Source: Symbiodinium natans (lineage: Eukaryota > Sar > Dinophyceae > Suessiales > Symbiodiniaceae). Taken from it: a stretch of DNA of 62,000 nucleotides. The stretch's first letter is position 1. Each line of letters opens with the position of its first letter. Location: assembly GCA_905221605.1 (NCBI GenBank), contig CAJNDS010002126.1, forward strand, positions 517,501 through 579,500, in the 5' to 3' direction. The notes beneath the pieces were generated by a model. That model saw nothing but the letters and a program-made list of their open reading frames with translations. It made no database searches and was not told the origin of the DNA. Shown one piece after another: positions 51,739 through 59,517 of this stretch. The position numbers and the translations under genes were made by a program.

Positions 51739-51956
51739 TGTGGATTTTCTGTCCCGAAAACCTCCCCTGCACAAGCCCTGAAGCAAGGAGCTCTCGCCGT
51801 CGCTGTTGTGGCTTGGGCAGGGTGGGACAAGCTTAAGCTTTAGCTAGGCCAACCGGCTACGCAGATCCCGAGCAAGGAACGCTCGCTGACAAAAAGCTCT
51901 CTTACGTGTGCGGACCTCGTGCGCCGCCTTGCGCCCAGCTTGGCCGTAAGTTAAAG
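51739..51956 (+). repeat. 3' LTR, 218 bases
   Basis: Same as the 5' LTR by eye apart from lacking the 39-base segment (257-218 = 39). The junction CCTTGCGCCCAGC retains a single TTGC, so the segment was lost, or gained, between short repeats. Confidence 0.92.
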
Positions 51957-52030
51957 CTAAACCCTAAACCCTAAACCCGAAACACTAAACCCTAACCCTA
52001 AACCCTAAACCCTAAACCCTAAACCCGAAG

Positions 52031-52142
52031 GTCACGGAAGCTACCCGGGCCGCCCTATCGTCGAAGAGCATCGTGTTTTCGGACGTGACACCTCGTCTCG
52101 GCCCCAGCTGCTGATCTGGCTCGAAGAAGACGACGCCTTCGT
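52031..52142 (+). CDS. Possible exon(s) downstream of the retrotransposon
   Basis: CGAAG|GTC opens VTEATRAALSSKSIVFSDVT, and a second frame gives LLIWLEEDDAFVQD after CCCCAG at 52111. The two could be adjoining exons or an exon with an indel. It may continue the gene seen at 43293-43402, with the copia element in the intron. Confidence 0.35.
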
Positions 52143-52439
52143 GCAGGACTTTTAGGGTTTAGGGTGTAGGGTTTTTAGGGTTTAGGGTTTAGGGTTTAGG
52201 GTTTTTAGGGTTTAGGGTTTAGGGTTTAGGGCTCCTTGAGGCGTTTGTGTGAAACTCGTAGGAGTTTTGGCCTTTTGGGAGCTTGTTTTTTTGCCTTCAG
52301 GGTGTTTTGCAGGGTTACAAAAGCGATCAAGAGGGTTTACGCTTGGGCAGGGGGATTGTTGGGGTGGGGTTCTCTGACTACCACTTCGTGTACCCTGTGA
52401 GGCTTGGGGTTCCGGAAGGAAGGAATCTGGGAAGAAGCG

Positions 52440-52520
52440 AAACAAGGAAGGGGGGGCCACGGAGGAAGGGAGGGAGGGAATTGGATGGAGGGAGGGAGGG
52501 AGGGAAGGAAGGAAGGAGCC
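52440..52520 (+). repeat. Purine-rich GGGA/GGAA tract
   Basis: (GGGA)n and (GGAA)n with few interruptions. An upstream island (52310-52405, GYKSDQEGLRLGRGIVGVGF then SDYHFVYPVR) may be an exon but is not recognised. Confidence 0.8.
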
Positions 52521-52834
52521 GAAGATCCACGAAAGTTTGACTATAAGGCAACATCCTTGGAGTGTTGGAGTGTGAGACTGACAGAGAACGCAGCCGAGGC
52601 CATACACCCAGAAACCCCTTCACACACAAAGCCGTCTAAAACTGCTCTGTGTGAACTACGCATACACGAACCACCAAGTCAGCATCTTCGCACCGAACGT
52701 CCGGACATACCTTTTTCACACTCCAGAAATGGTCGGATACTCCAAGGATACTCGGGCCACTCGGCGGGATTCGTTTCTCAAGAGAGGGCCGGGTAGTGCT
52801 TGCTTTACGGGCCAGCTCGAATGAGCACTCAAAA

Positions 52835-52870
52835 ACCAAATGAACCCTAAAACTGGGGGCACATACACGA
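52835..52870 (+). repeat. Single-ended copy of the CCAAATGAACCCTAAAA element
   Basis: CCAAATGAACCCTAAAACTG matches the terminal inverted repeat of the element at 54605-54704. No matching right end was found nearby. Confidence 0.5.
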
Positions 52871-53019
52871 CAGTTCCCGTGAAGCCACGCACCCCTTTAA
52901 GGTTCCCAGGGCAAGCCCAAGCATCTGAACCCTAAACCCTAAAACCTGCCTAAGCACCAAAACAACGCCCAATGGGAGACCCAGGGCCCCTTAAATCCTT
53001 AACCCTAAACCGCAAATAG

Positions 53020-53118
53020 TGTCCAGAGGACGCCCTTGTTCGGGTAGCTGCGGCCGATATCACAGAAGAATTTCGGGGATGGGCCCTCAGCGCGCGCTTT
53101 GGCTTTGGCCTGGCATGG
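53020..53118 (+). CDS. Unidentified exon island with TTTAGGG donor
   Basis: ATAG|TGT opens CPEDALVRVAAADITEEFRG then WALSARFGFGLAW. It is 33 complete codons and ends TGG|GTTTAGGG, so the telomere-like unit provides GT. The composition looks coding; the helical pattern is not assignable but could be a DUF4116-like neighbour of the 54-57 kb gene. Confidence 0.5.
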
Positions 53119-53280
53119 GTTTAGGGTTGAGAGTTGAAGGTTTTAGGTTAGGGATGTGAGGTTCAGGGCTTTGAGCCTTGAGGGTTCTACCGGAAGCTTG
53201 ACAAATCCCCGGGATCCTACAGCCCAGAACCCTAAGCTTGGAAACATGGGGCTATTTTGGGAACAGCTATTCTAGGATGC

Positions 53281-53390
53281 CCAGTAGTCCCCTTATTCCC
53301 TTTTTTGTTGGGGCTTTGGTTCCCTTATCAACCTTTGTTAAGCACAAAGGGCACCCCTCTTGCTCCTGGGTTGCTGGGCCTAGTGTTGTT
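53281..53390 (+). repeat. Dispersed repeat family C copy (introner-like)
   Basis: AGTAGTCCCCTTATTCCCTT, GGGGCTTTGGTTCCCTTATC, AAAGGGCACCCCTCTTGCTC, GGTTGCTGGGCCTAGTG. It is the most complete copy and also shares its 5' half with family A, so A and C may be one superfamily. Confidence 0.6.
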
Positions 53391-53852
53391 AATCAGCTAC
53401 CAAACGACACCCGAGGTTTAGGGTTTAGGGTTTAGGGTTTAGGGTTTAGGGTTTAGGGTTTAGGGTTTAGGGTTTCGGGTTTCGGGTTTCGGGTTTCGGG
53501 TTTCGGGTTTAGGCAAGCCCAGAAGGTTAAGCAGCAATCAGCTTCGCGAACTCAGCCAGGAAGTTCAGGGCCCTAAGCCCTCAACTCAGGTTTAGGGTTT
53601 AGGCTTTGGGGTTTAGCTTTTGGAATATTGGTTTAAGGGTTTTTTAGGTTCCAGGGCTGTCTTCAGGGTTTCTAGGGTTCGAGGTTTCCTAAACCCTAAA
53701 CCCGAAACTCTAAACCCCGGTTTGGGGTTTAGGGTTTAGGGTTTAGGGTTTAGGGTTTAGGGTTTAGTAGTGCAAGCCCGAGGCTGCTGTCGGGTGCCCA
53801 GAGCCAGCTGTCGCCCAGGCCAGGACTCGCCGTGCTTTGGGGCTTCCGAAAT

Positions 53853-53965
53853 TAGGGGTTTAGGGTTTAGGGGTTTAGGGTTTAGGGTTTAGGGTTTAGG
53901 GTTTAGGGTTTAGGGTTTAGGGTTTAGGGTTTAGGGTTTAGGGTTTAGGGTTTAGGGTTTAGGGA
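53853..53965 (+). repeat. TTTAGGG array, about 15 units
   Basis: Near-perfect array ending about 20 bases before the exon island at 53984. Confidence 0.92.
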
Positions 53966-53983
53966 GAGCCTTGGTCAGGCCAG

Positions 53984-54069
53984 GACTCCTAGCTCGGCTA
54001 GCGCGGGACACGGACCTCGACACGATGAAGTGGCTGCGGGATTTCCCGGTCTTCGGGAGGACTTGGCAG
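53984..54069 (+). CDS. Unidentified exon island
   Basis: CCAG|GA opens LLARLARDTDLDTMKWLRDF then PVFGRTWQ, ending CAG|GC (GC donor). It sits between two long TTTAGGG arrays (53853-53965 and 54084-54215). Helical; perhaps upstream exon of the DUF4116 gene copy 2. Confidence 0.5.
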
Positions 54070-54083
54070 GCTTTTTGTGTTGG

Positions 54084-54215
54084 GGTTTAGGGTTTAGGGT
54101 TTAGGGTTTAGGGTTTAGGGTTTAGGGTTTAGGGTTTAGGGTTTAGGGTTTAGGGTTTAGGGTTTAGGGTTTAGGGTTTAGGGTTTAGTGCTTAGGGCTT
54201 AGGGTTTAGGGTTTA
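54084..54215 (+). repeat. TTTAGGG array, about 16 units with variants
   Basis: Starts 15 bases after the GC donor of the island at 53984-54069; TGCTTAGGG variants at the right end. Confidence 0.92.
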
Positions 54216-54445
54216 GTGTTCAGGGGCTAAGTTGCAGGGTTCAACCTCTAGACCCTTCTGGCTCCACCAGCGCTGCTTCTTGAAAAGCAGCATTCGGGGC
54301 CGATGTGTGCTAAACCCTAAACCCTAAACCCTAGACCCTAAACCCTAAACCCTAAACCCTAAACCATAACCCTAAACCCTTGGGCATACCCTTCAAGAAA
54401 CTTACGGGGTATGGTAAAATCCTTCCTTACATTCTCCTTTTGCAG

Positions 54446-54604
54446 GTTCAGGGGTATGGGTCTGGGGTATGTTGAGTTCTTCTTCGATGCTTGCGGAAGG
54501 AATCGCGACTTCCTCCTTTACTCTGCGGCCAAGCACCCGGGGCCCCACAGAAAAGCGGGCCTCAGGGCAGCCTTCAACGACCCCGTGGCCGAGCCTTGGG
54601 GACG
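54446..54604 (+). CDS. DUF4116-repeat gene copy 2, first recognised exon
   Basis: TTTTGCAG|G opens RFRGMGLGYVEFFFDACGRN then RDFLLYSAAKHPGPHRKAGL. RNRDFLLYSAAK..... KAGLRAA aligns loosely with QKDGLVLELAAPSLRAKPAIAA of copy 1 (15654-15773). Good pyrimidine-rich acceptor. The 3' border lies close to the inverted-repeat element at 54605. Confidence 0.5.
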
Positions 54605-54704
54605 AAATGAACCCTAAAATTGGGACCATATACCCTCTACTACTATAATCCGTATTAGGGTAATATGAACCATAAACCCTTTTAGGGTTCATTTGGTTCT
54701 CAAG
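54605..54704. repeat. Small inverted-repeat element forming an intron; TIR contains CCCTAAA
   Basis: AAATGAACCCTAAAA at 54606-54620 is the exact inverted complement of TTTTAGGGTTCATTT at 54680-54694. It lies between two coding pieces, and the next exon starts after CTCAAG at 54704. The terminal repeat includes one telomere unit. Confidence 0.7.
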
Positions 54705-54982
54705 GAGCGGGAGTTCATGAAGGTCTGTGTGGAGCATTGCGGCTGCGTGATCCAATTCACTGGGTGGTGCTCCGACATGGACCTGGTACACCTCGCCATG
54801 CGGAACGATGTACGGGCCTTTCGTCACGCCACAGAGCCCATACGGAACGACCCTGCCACGGCACTGTCCGCCGTGGCGCGCAATGGGATGCTTCTGGAGT
54901 TTGCCTCGCCTCGACTGCGAGCGACCAGGGCTGTCATTCAGGCAGCCGTGAGCCAGAACGTCTTTGCTTTCCAGTTCGCAAG
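54705..54982 (+). CDS. DUF4116-repeat gene copy 2, main repeat exon
   Basis: Reads EREFMKVCVEHCGCVIQFTG, DMDLVHLAMRNDVRAFRHAT, EPIRNDPATALSAVARNGML, LEFASPRLRATRAVIQAAVS and QNVFAFQFA: about three DUF4116 repeats. It aligns without gaps to copy 1 exons 16967-17092 and 17212 onward, but lacks both the intron before VHLAM and the GA-AG intron of copy 1. The donor is GC at 54983. Confidence 0.75.
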
Positions 54983-55134
54983 GCTCGGGTGGAAGTCAAG
55001 GGGGTGTTCGGTGTGGGGTGAAGAGTTTGTGCTGCGCTGGTTTTGTGTAGGTCGTTACCCGCCCTAACCCTCAACGCTTGCTAGACCCTATGAACCCTTT
55101 AAAGCCCAGACCATAAACCCGAATTCGCAACGAG
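54983..55134 (+). other. GC-AG intron in copy 2, absent from copy 1
   Basis: 152 bases. Removal joins FA to RLETPELRAFAATEVLKKLG, the counterpart of LGHPAELGQLAATQVMKRLG in the uninterrupted exon of copy 1. AGGCT is present at both junctions. It contains short CCCTAA and CCCTATGAACCC-like units rather than a full array. Confidence 0.75.
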
Positions 55135-55199
55135 GCTTGAGACCCCCGAGTTGCGCGCGTTCGCAGCGACAGAGGTTCTGAAGAAGCTGGGCGTGGCAG
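55135..55199 (+). CDS. DUF4116-repeat gene copy 2, small exon
   Basis: Reads LETPELRAFAATEVLKKLGV then A. Collinear with HPAELGQLAATQVMKRLGVT of copy 1. Ends GCA G|GC (GC donor at 55200). Confidence 0.75.
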
Positions 55200-55421
55200 G
55201 CAAACTGTGACCGCGGGGATTGAGGGTTTATGGGGCCCTAAACCCTCAATCCTCAACCCTAAACCCTACCAACCCTCAACCCTCAACCCTCAACCCTACC
55301 AACCCTAAACCCTAAACCCTAAACCCTAAACCCTAAACCCTAAACCCTAAACCCTAAACCCTAAACCCTAAACCCTAAACCCCAAACCAAATTGCTTGAA
55401 CTCGAGACTCCAACCCTGCAG
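55200..55421 (+). other. GC-AG intron in copy 2 filled by CCCTAAA array, absent from copy 1
   Basis: 222 bases, starts GCAAACTGTG and ends CAACCCTGCAG. Removal gives GVAGENVASDV, matching GVTTENLGHEL of copy 1. A CCCTCAA/CCCTAAA array covers about 55243-55385, two thirds of the intron. GCAGG is present at both junctions. Confidence 0.8.
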
Positions 55422-55477
55422 GTGAGAATGTTGCCAGCGATGTCCGGCAGCATGCGGCAGAAGCGTCCTCCGACTAC
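55422..55477 (+). CDS. DUF4116-repeat gene copy 2, small exon
   Basis: GT completes G, then ENVASDVRQHAAEASSDYI, matching ENLGHELVNHAEDVCRWLGA in copy 1. The 3' border is uncertain because it runs into CCTAAACCCTAAACC at 55482. Confidence 0.65.
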
Positions 55478-55866
55478 ATCACCTAAACCCTAAACCCTAA
55501 ACCCTAAACTCTAAACCCTAAACCCTAAGCCCGACCCCCCCTTTTTTGGGGGAGCCTTTCATTGGGACCTTAATATAAAACAGCCTCCCCCCCCCCCCGC
55601 CCCCTGACAAAAGCAGCCCACAGGAACTCTAAACTCTATAGGTGCGACTGCGCGCTGACATGCAAGCTACTGCCGTTCCACCTCAAATGCCCTATCAATC
55701 CTAAACCCTAAGCCTGTATAGGAGGTTTGGGGTTTAGGGTGCTGAAGTTCGTAGACTTAGGGTTTAGGGTTATGTTTTTTCGCCCACTCCAAGGGTTTCG
55801 GGTTTTAGGGTTTGGGGTGTAGGGTTTAAGGTTTAAACGCCCCCACACGTACGTCCCAACATCTCC

Positions 55867-55867
<1 letters not shown>

Positions 55868-55923
<56 letters not shown>
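55868..55923 (+). repeat. C56 homopolymer
   Basis: Uninterrupted run of about 56 C within the intron between exons at 55422 and 55973. The minus-strand frame through it (poly-Gly) is not a gene. The length may be an assembly estimate. Confidence 0.85.
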
Positions 55924-55972
55924 ACCAAAAAAAGGAAGGAATAAAATCATTTTCGGAAGCCTTGCCTAAGGT

Positions 55973-56102
55973 ACAGGATGTGCAGAACCTGTCCTTCGCT
56001 TCTGCAAGCCTTGCAGACGCTCCTTCGTGAGGCCGATACGATGGACGCTGGCTGGCTCAGGGAGTTCTGCCTCGAAGGTGTGAAGCAACCAGACAGCATC
56101 AG
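55973..56102 (+). CDS. DUF4116-repeat gene copy 2, exon
   Basis: After AAG|G or GCAG|A (about 55971 or 55984) reads SLLQALQTLLREADTMDAGW then LREFCLEGVKQPDSI. It aligns to SVLQALRAFLHDLDQ and RFALEGVKHLP of copy 1. The donor GT at 56103 leaves AG. The start is known only to within about 15 bases. Confidence 0.65.
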
Positions 56103-56348
56103 GTGTGCAAGCTCCTGCTATGACTGCGATGATTGTTGTTGTTAGTCTTGGTATCATCTCATTGTCATTTGCTAACATACACGTAGTTGTTATTTACTCA
56201 TTGTTGTTCGTGTTTTTAGGGGGGGTGGGCGGGGGGGGGGGCGCGGGGTGGTCGGGTGGGGGTGCGTTTCAGGGGCTGGGCCTTATAATGTTTTCGGATT
56301 TTGTGTTTAGGCCACGAGCTCTGCCAGCCTTGCCACCCACATCCCAAG

Positions 56349-56490
56349 GCAGGAGCCGTCTTTCTACAAGGCCCTGTCGAAGCCGGAGCAGTCAGACATG
56401 CAGATCGCCATGGCGGCCGTGCGGCTGGATCCGTGGCTTTTTCCACATGCCCTGCCCAAGAGAATCAGGCGGGGGGTGCTGCTTCTTGAA
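56349..56490 (+). CDS. DUF4116-repeat gene copy 2, exon
   Basis: G completes R, then QEPSFYKALSKPEQSDMQIA and MAAVRLDPWLFPHALPKRIR, aligned to FLFYRQLPTEEKRDVEIAVK and AVQHDAQLFPYHLPGQLRQ in copy 1, where no intron interrupts. The intron 56103-56348 is GT-AG with a G-rich run. 3' end: either stop TGA at 56493 or the GT in AAAG|GTGAAG. Confidence 0.7.
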
Positions 56491-56529
56491 AGGTGAAGTG
56501 CCAGTCAGCTAGCTGACCCAAACCTTCTA

Positions 56530-56622
56530 GGCTCTATCGCCCTTGGGAATGATTTTTTGTTCTTGTTCATATAAAACCCAAGAGGATACTTTGAAATACT
56601 ATTTTTTATTAAGGTTCTAAGC
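56530..56622 (+). repeat. Intronic repeat family D, copy 1
   Basis: CGCCCTTGGGAATGATTTTT ... CCCAAGAGGATACTTTGAAA ... TTTTATTAAGGTTCTAAG. A second copy follows at 56715. Its start resembles family B. Confidence 0.65.
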
Positions 56623-56714
56623 GGTTATAGTAGGCTCGTGCGTTGTCATGGGGCAGGTGTTGCTTCGACATTCAAGTAGCTGCCGTGGCAAAGGATGCTT
56701 GGTCCCAGATCCCC

Positions 56715-56812
56715 CTTGGGAATTACTCTGTTTTTTTTTTGTTTTTTTCAAAATTTTCTGCTTGTATAACACTCAAGAGGCCATTTAAATATTGTTGTTA
56801 TTAAGGTTCTAA
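56715..56812 (+). repeat. Intronic repeat family D, copy 2
   Basis: CCCCCTTGGGAATTACTCTG ... CTCAAGAGGCCATTTAAATA ... TTGTTATTAAGGTTCTAAG. Tandem with copy 1 in the inferred last intron of DUF4116 gene copy 2. Confidence 0.65.
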
Positions 56813-57009
56813 GGGGAGTAGAGTAGAGGGTCTGGCAGATTGATGGAGCTGTTGTGGTTTAGGGTTCAGGGCCTAGGCGTTCTTGCGTTGATTTTCGTCC
56901 GCGTTTGGGCATGAGGCTCTGTTGCTTCCCAGATCCCTAAACCCTAAACCACAAAACCCTTAACCTAAACCGGACATCCATCGTCTTGCGCTCGGAGTGC
57001 CGCTCATCA

Positions 57010-57124
57010 GAGATAGCGCTGCAGAAACCGGACATCCAAGGATGTCAACTTGAAGTACTTTGTCTTGCCGTCCGACCGTGTCATTGTAGAGAAGGCAGCT
57101 GTAGCTTGGGGCAAGGCGGGGTGA
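57010..57124 (+). CDS. DUF4116-repeat gene copy 2, probable last exon
   Basis: A frame reads TSKDVNLKYFVLPSDRVIVE then KAAVAWGKAG and a TGA stop. LKYFVLPSDRVI corresponds to FKYLVPNTDKTL in the last exon of copy 1. The phrase ACCGGACATCCA occurs both here (about 57027) and at about 56969. The start is approximate. Confidence 0.5.
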
Positions 57125-57987
57125 CTTGCTGGTGCTTAAGGCGGTGGGGAATGAAAAAAGGGGTTCAAGGTTTAGGGTTTAGGGTTTAGGGTTTAGGGTT
57201 TAGGGTTTGGGGTTTAGGGTTTAGGGTTTAGGGTTTAGGGGATCCATTCCTTGACACCCCCTTCAGCACCAGCGAGGGCACCAGAGATGTGAGAGGGACC
57301 GAGCAGAATGGCCCTCCGTCGTGAGTTTTAGTGTACAGGGGTAGCACGTGGCAGGAGATGTGGGGTGGAAAAAGAGGTGGGTGGGATGCAGCCTAAAGCC
57401 AGCCCTGAACCCTGAACCCTGAACCCTAAACCCTAAACCCCAAACCAGGGGTAGCACGTGGCAGGCGATATGGGGTGGAAAATGAGGCGGGGTGGAAAAT
57501 GAGGCGGGAGGGATGCAGCCGACAGCCTTAGCCCTAAGCCCTAAACCCTAAACCCCAAACCCTAAACCAAAAGCCCCAAACCCTAAACCCTAGACCCTAA
57601 ACCCTAAACCCTAAACCCCAAACCCTAAACCCTAAACCCCAAAGCAGCTCCCTAGGTGAAAGTATTGCCTTACCTGTGCCTGGCATGGTTAGGTGCACGC
57701 GGGCTCTTCGGTCCCTAAGGCCTTCAAGGGAAAGGATGCCCACAGGGTTTAGGGTTTAGGGTTTAGGGTTTAGGGTTTAGGGTCTAGGGTTTAGGGTTTA
57801 GGGTTTAGGTTTAGGGTTTATGGCTTAGGATCTGGGGTGTCTTTAGCGTCTATATAAAATTTTTATTGTCAATCCCGTTCTACAGCCGCAAGTGAAATCC
57901 TGCTGAACCCGAAGCCCCCAACCTAAACCCTAAACCCTAAACCCTACACCCTCAACCCTAAACCCTAAACCTCAAACCGCCGCCGAG
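57125..57987. other. Array-rich stretch, no gene seen
   Basis: TTTAGGG arrays at 57170-57240 and 57750-57830, CCCTAAA/CCCCAAA units at 57540-57645. A duplicated GGGGTAGCACGTGGCAGG(A/C)GAT phrase occurs at about 57340 and 57448, with GTGGAAAA(A/T)GAGG(T/C)GGG following. Confidence 0.5.
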
Positions 57988-58055
57988 GCGGAGCAGATGC
58001 TGTCCTGCTGGCATGGAAGGAGGACATTGCGGCTCTGTACCCGGAAGCGTTCAGG
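57988..58055 (+). CDS. Unidentified exon island
   Basis: CCGAG|GC opens GADAVLLAWKEDIAALYPEA then FR, with a GT donor at 58056 inside GGGTTCAGGG repeat-like sequence. Helical; not assignable. Confidence 0.4.
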
Positions 58056-58717
58056 GTTCAGGGTTTACGGTTAGGGTTTAGGGGTTTCGGTAAAATGTGC
58101 AAAGTTCTACGGACCCGAATTTCCATGAGGGCCCCAATACGACACATTTCAGGGTGACGAGATTTTGGGCGGTGAGGGTTGCTTTTTGGTTGGAAGCGTC
58201 TTCAATCAATGCCAACGCTTAGTCCTTAAGGATTGCAATCCTTAACCGGTGTTAGGTTTTGGGGTTTATGGTTGGACTGGAGTTGGGTTTATATGGGCTT
58301 GATAAGGTTTGGGGTTTTGGGTTTAGGGTTTCGGGTTTAGGGTTTAGAGTAGCAATATTTAGCAACTAGCTTAGTTTGTTTGTTTAGGAGTTTAGGGTTC
58401 TGTTCCCCCCTTGCATTGCGCAGCTAGGTTCTCTATAGACTCTATAGTAAGATCGGGCGGGGAGGGTGAGTGAGGCATTTTTGGCAAGCAATGGGTTGAA
58501 ATAAGCACTGTATTCGTCGTCGCCCCACACCCCTACCCTAAACCTGATACATTGATAGCCTGAACCTAACGTCCGATAAGCCCACATCCTGAAACCCTAT
58601 TAAGTTCACTCAGCCCTGAGCCCTAAGCCCTAAAACCTCAGACCTAAACCCTAAACCCTAAACACTAAACCCTAGCCCTAAACCCGAAACCCTAAACCCT
58701 AAACCCTAAACCCCAAG

Positions 58718-58803
58718 ATTCTGCAACTCCTTGCGGGCGAAGCCGAACCCGGAGACGAAGCTCGGAGGGTGGAGCCGGGTGTGGCGCGCTTGCTTCGTGC
58801 AGG
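58718..58803 (+). CDS. Unidentified exon island
   Basis: CCCAAG|ATT opens ILQLLAGEAEPGDEARRVEP then GVARLLRA. CCCTAAA array upstream, TTTAGGG array downstream (58802-58850); the donor would lie in GCAGGGGTTTAGGG. Confidence 0.45.
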
Positions 58804-59517
58804 GGTTTAGGGTTTAGGGTTTAGGGTTTAGGGTTTAGGGTTTAGGGTTTCAGGGCAGCTTGGGGAGGTGGATTTCGGGAGGTTGTGGGCCTTCACGGAA
58901 AGGGTTTTCGGGTTGGTGTTGATAGGGAGTTCAGCGGTTCGGGGGCAAATCTCAACAAGCCTCAGGTCTTGGCATTCGCTTTCAATTGGGCTTGGCTTCC
59001 TTTCGTGATGCTGCTAAAGCTCCTAAACCCAAGCCCTAAACCCTAAACCCTAAACCCTAGACCCTGAACCCTGAACCCTTGTGCGAAGGAATGTTGTGGA
59101 GGTTAGCTCCTCTTTGCAGTCCTCGACCTTTGGAGTTGGATGGTTTGCATTGGCTTGCTGAGGGTTCCGGATGCGAGAGCATTCAGAGGGGCTGCAGTAG
59201 CGAGGAAGACCACAGCGAAGGTGAAGAAGACCGGTTTAGGGTTTAGGGTTTAGGGTTTAGGGTTTAGGGTTTAGGCTGTTCCTTCTGTGGCTGCGTCGAA
59301 AATCACAAGTGACGAGCCAAGTAGACTTAGGGTCCGGGGGTAATCATTTTCTGGCCAGGAAGCCCCAAACCCTCTAAACCCTATAAACCCGAAACCCCAA
59401 ACCCCAAATCCCAAACCCTAAACCCTAAACCCTAAGCGTAGGGCTGAGTGTGGTAAGGGCTTTTGAGCCCAACACACCTCAGAGAAGCCTTGCAAGCCCC
59501 CAGAAACCCCTAAACCC

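Larger units (their letters stand above)
43661..51956 (+). mobile_element. Ty1/copia LTR retrotransposon, nearly complete, four frameshifts
   Basis: An 8.3-kb element with LTRs at both ends, a likely primer-binding site, gag with a zinc knuckle, protease, a methyltransferase-like domain, integrase, reverse transcriptase and RNase H. The order integrase before reverse transcriptase places it in Ty1/copia (Pseudoviridae-type) elements. It is flanked by CTAAA on both sides (43656-43660 and 51957-51961), a 5-bp target duplication within a CCCTAAA array. The reading frame is broken at about 44405, 45260, 46680 and 49620. LTRs look identical apart from one 39-base indel, so the insertion is recent. 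Confidence 0.95.

Noticed and set aside
55708-55950. Poly-glycine minus-strand frame
   Set aside because: Produced by the C56 homopolymer.
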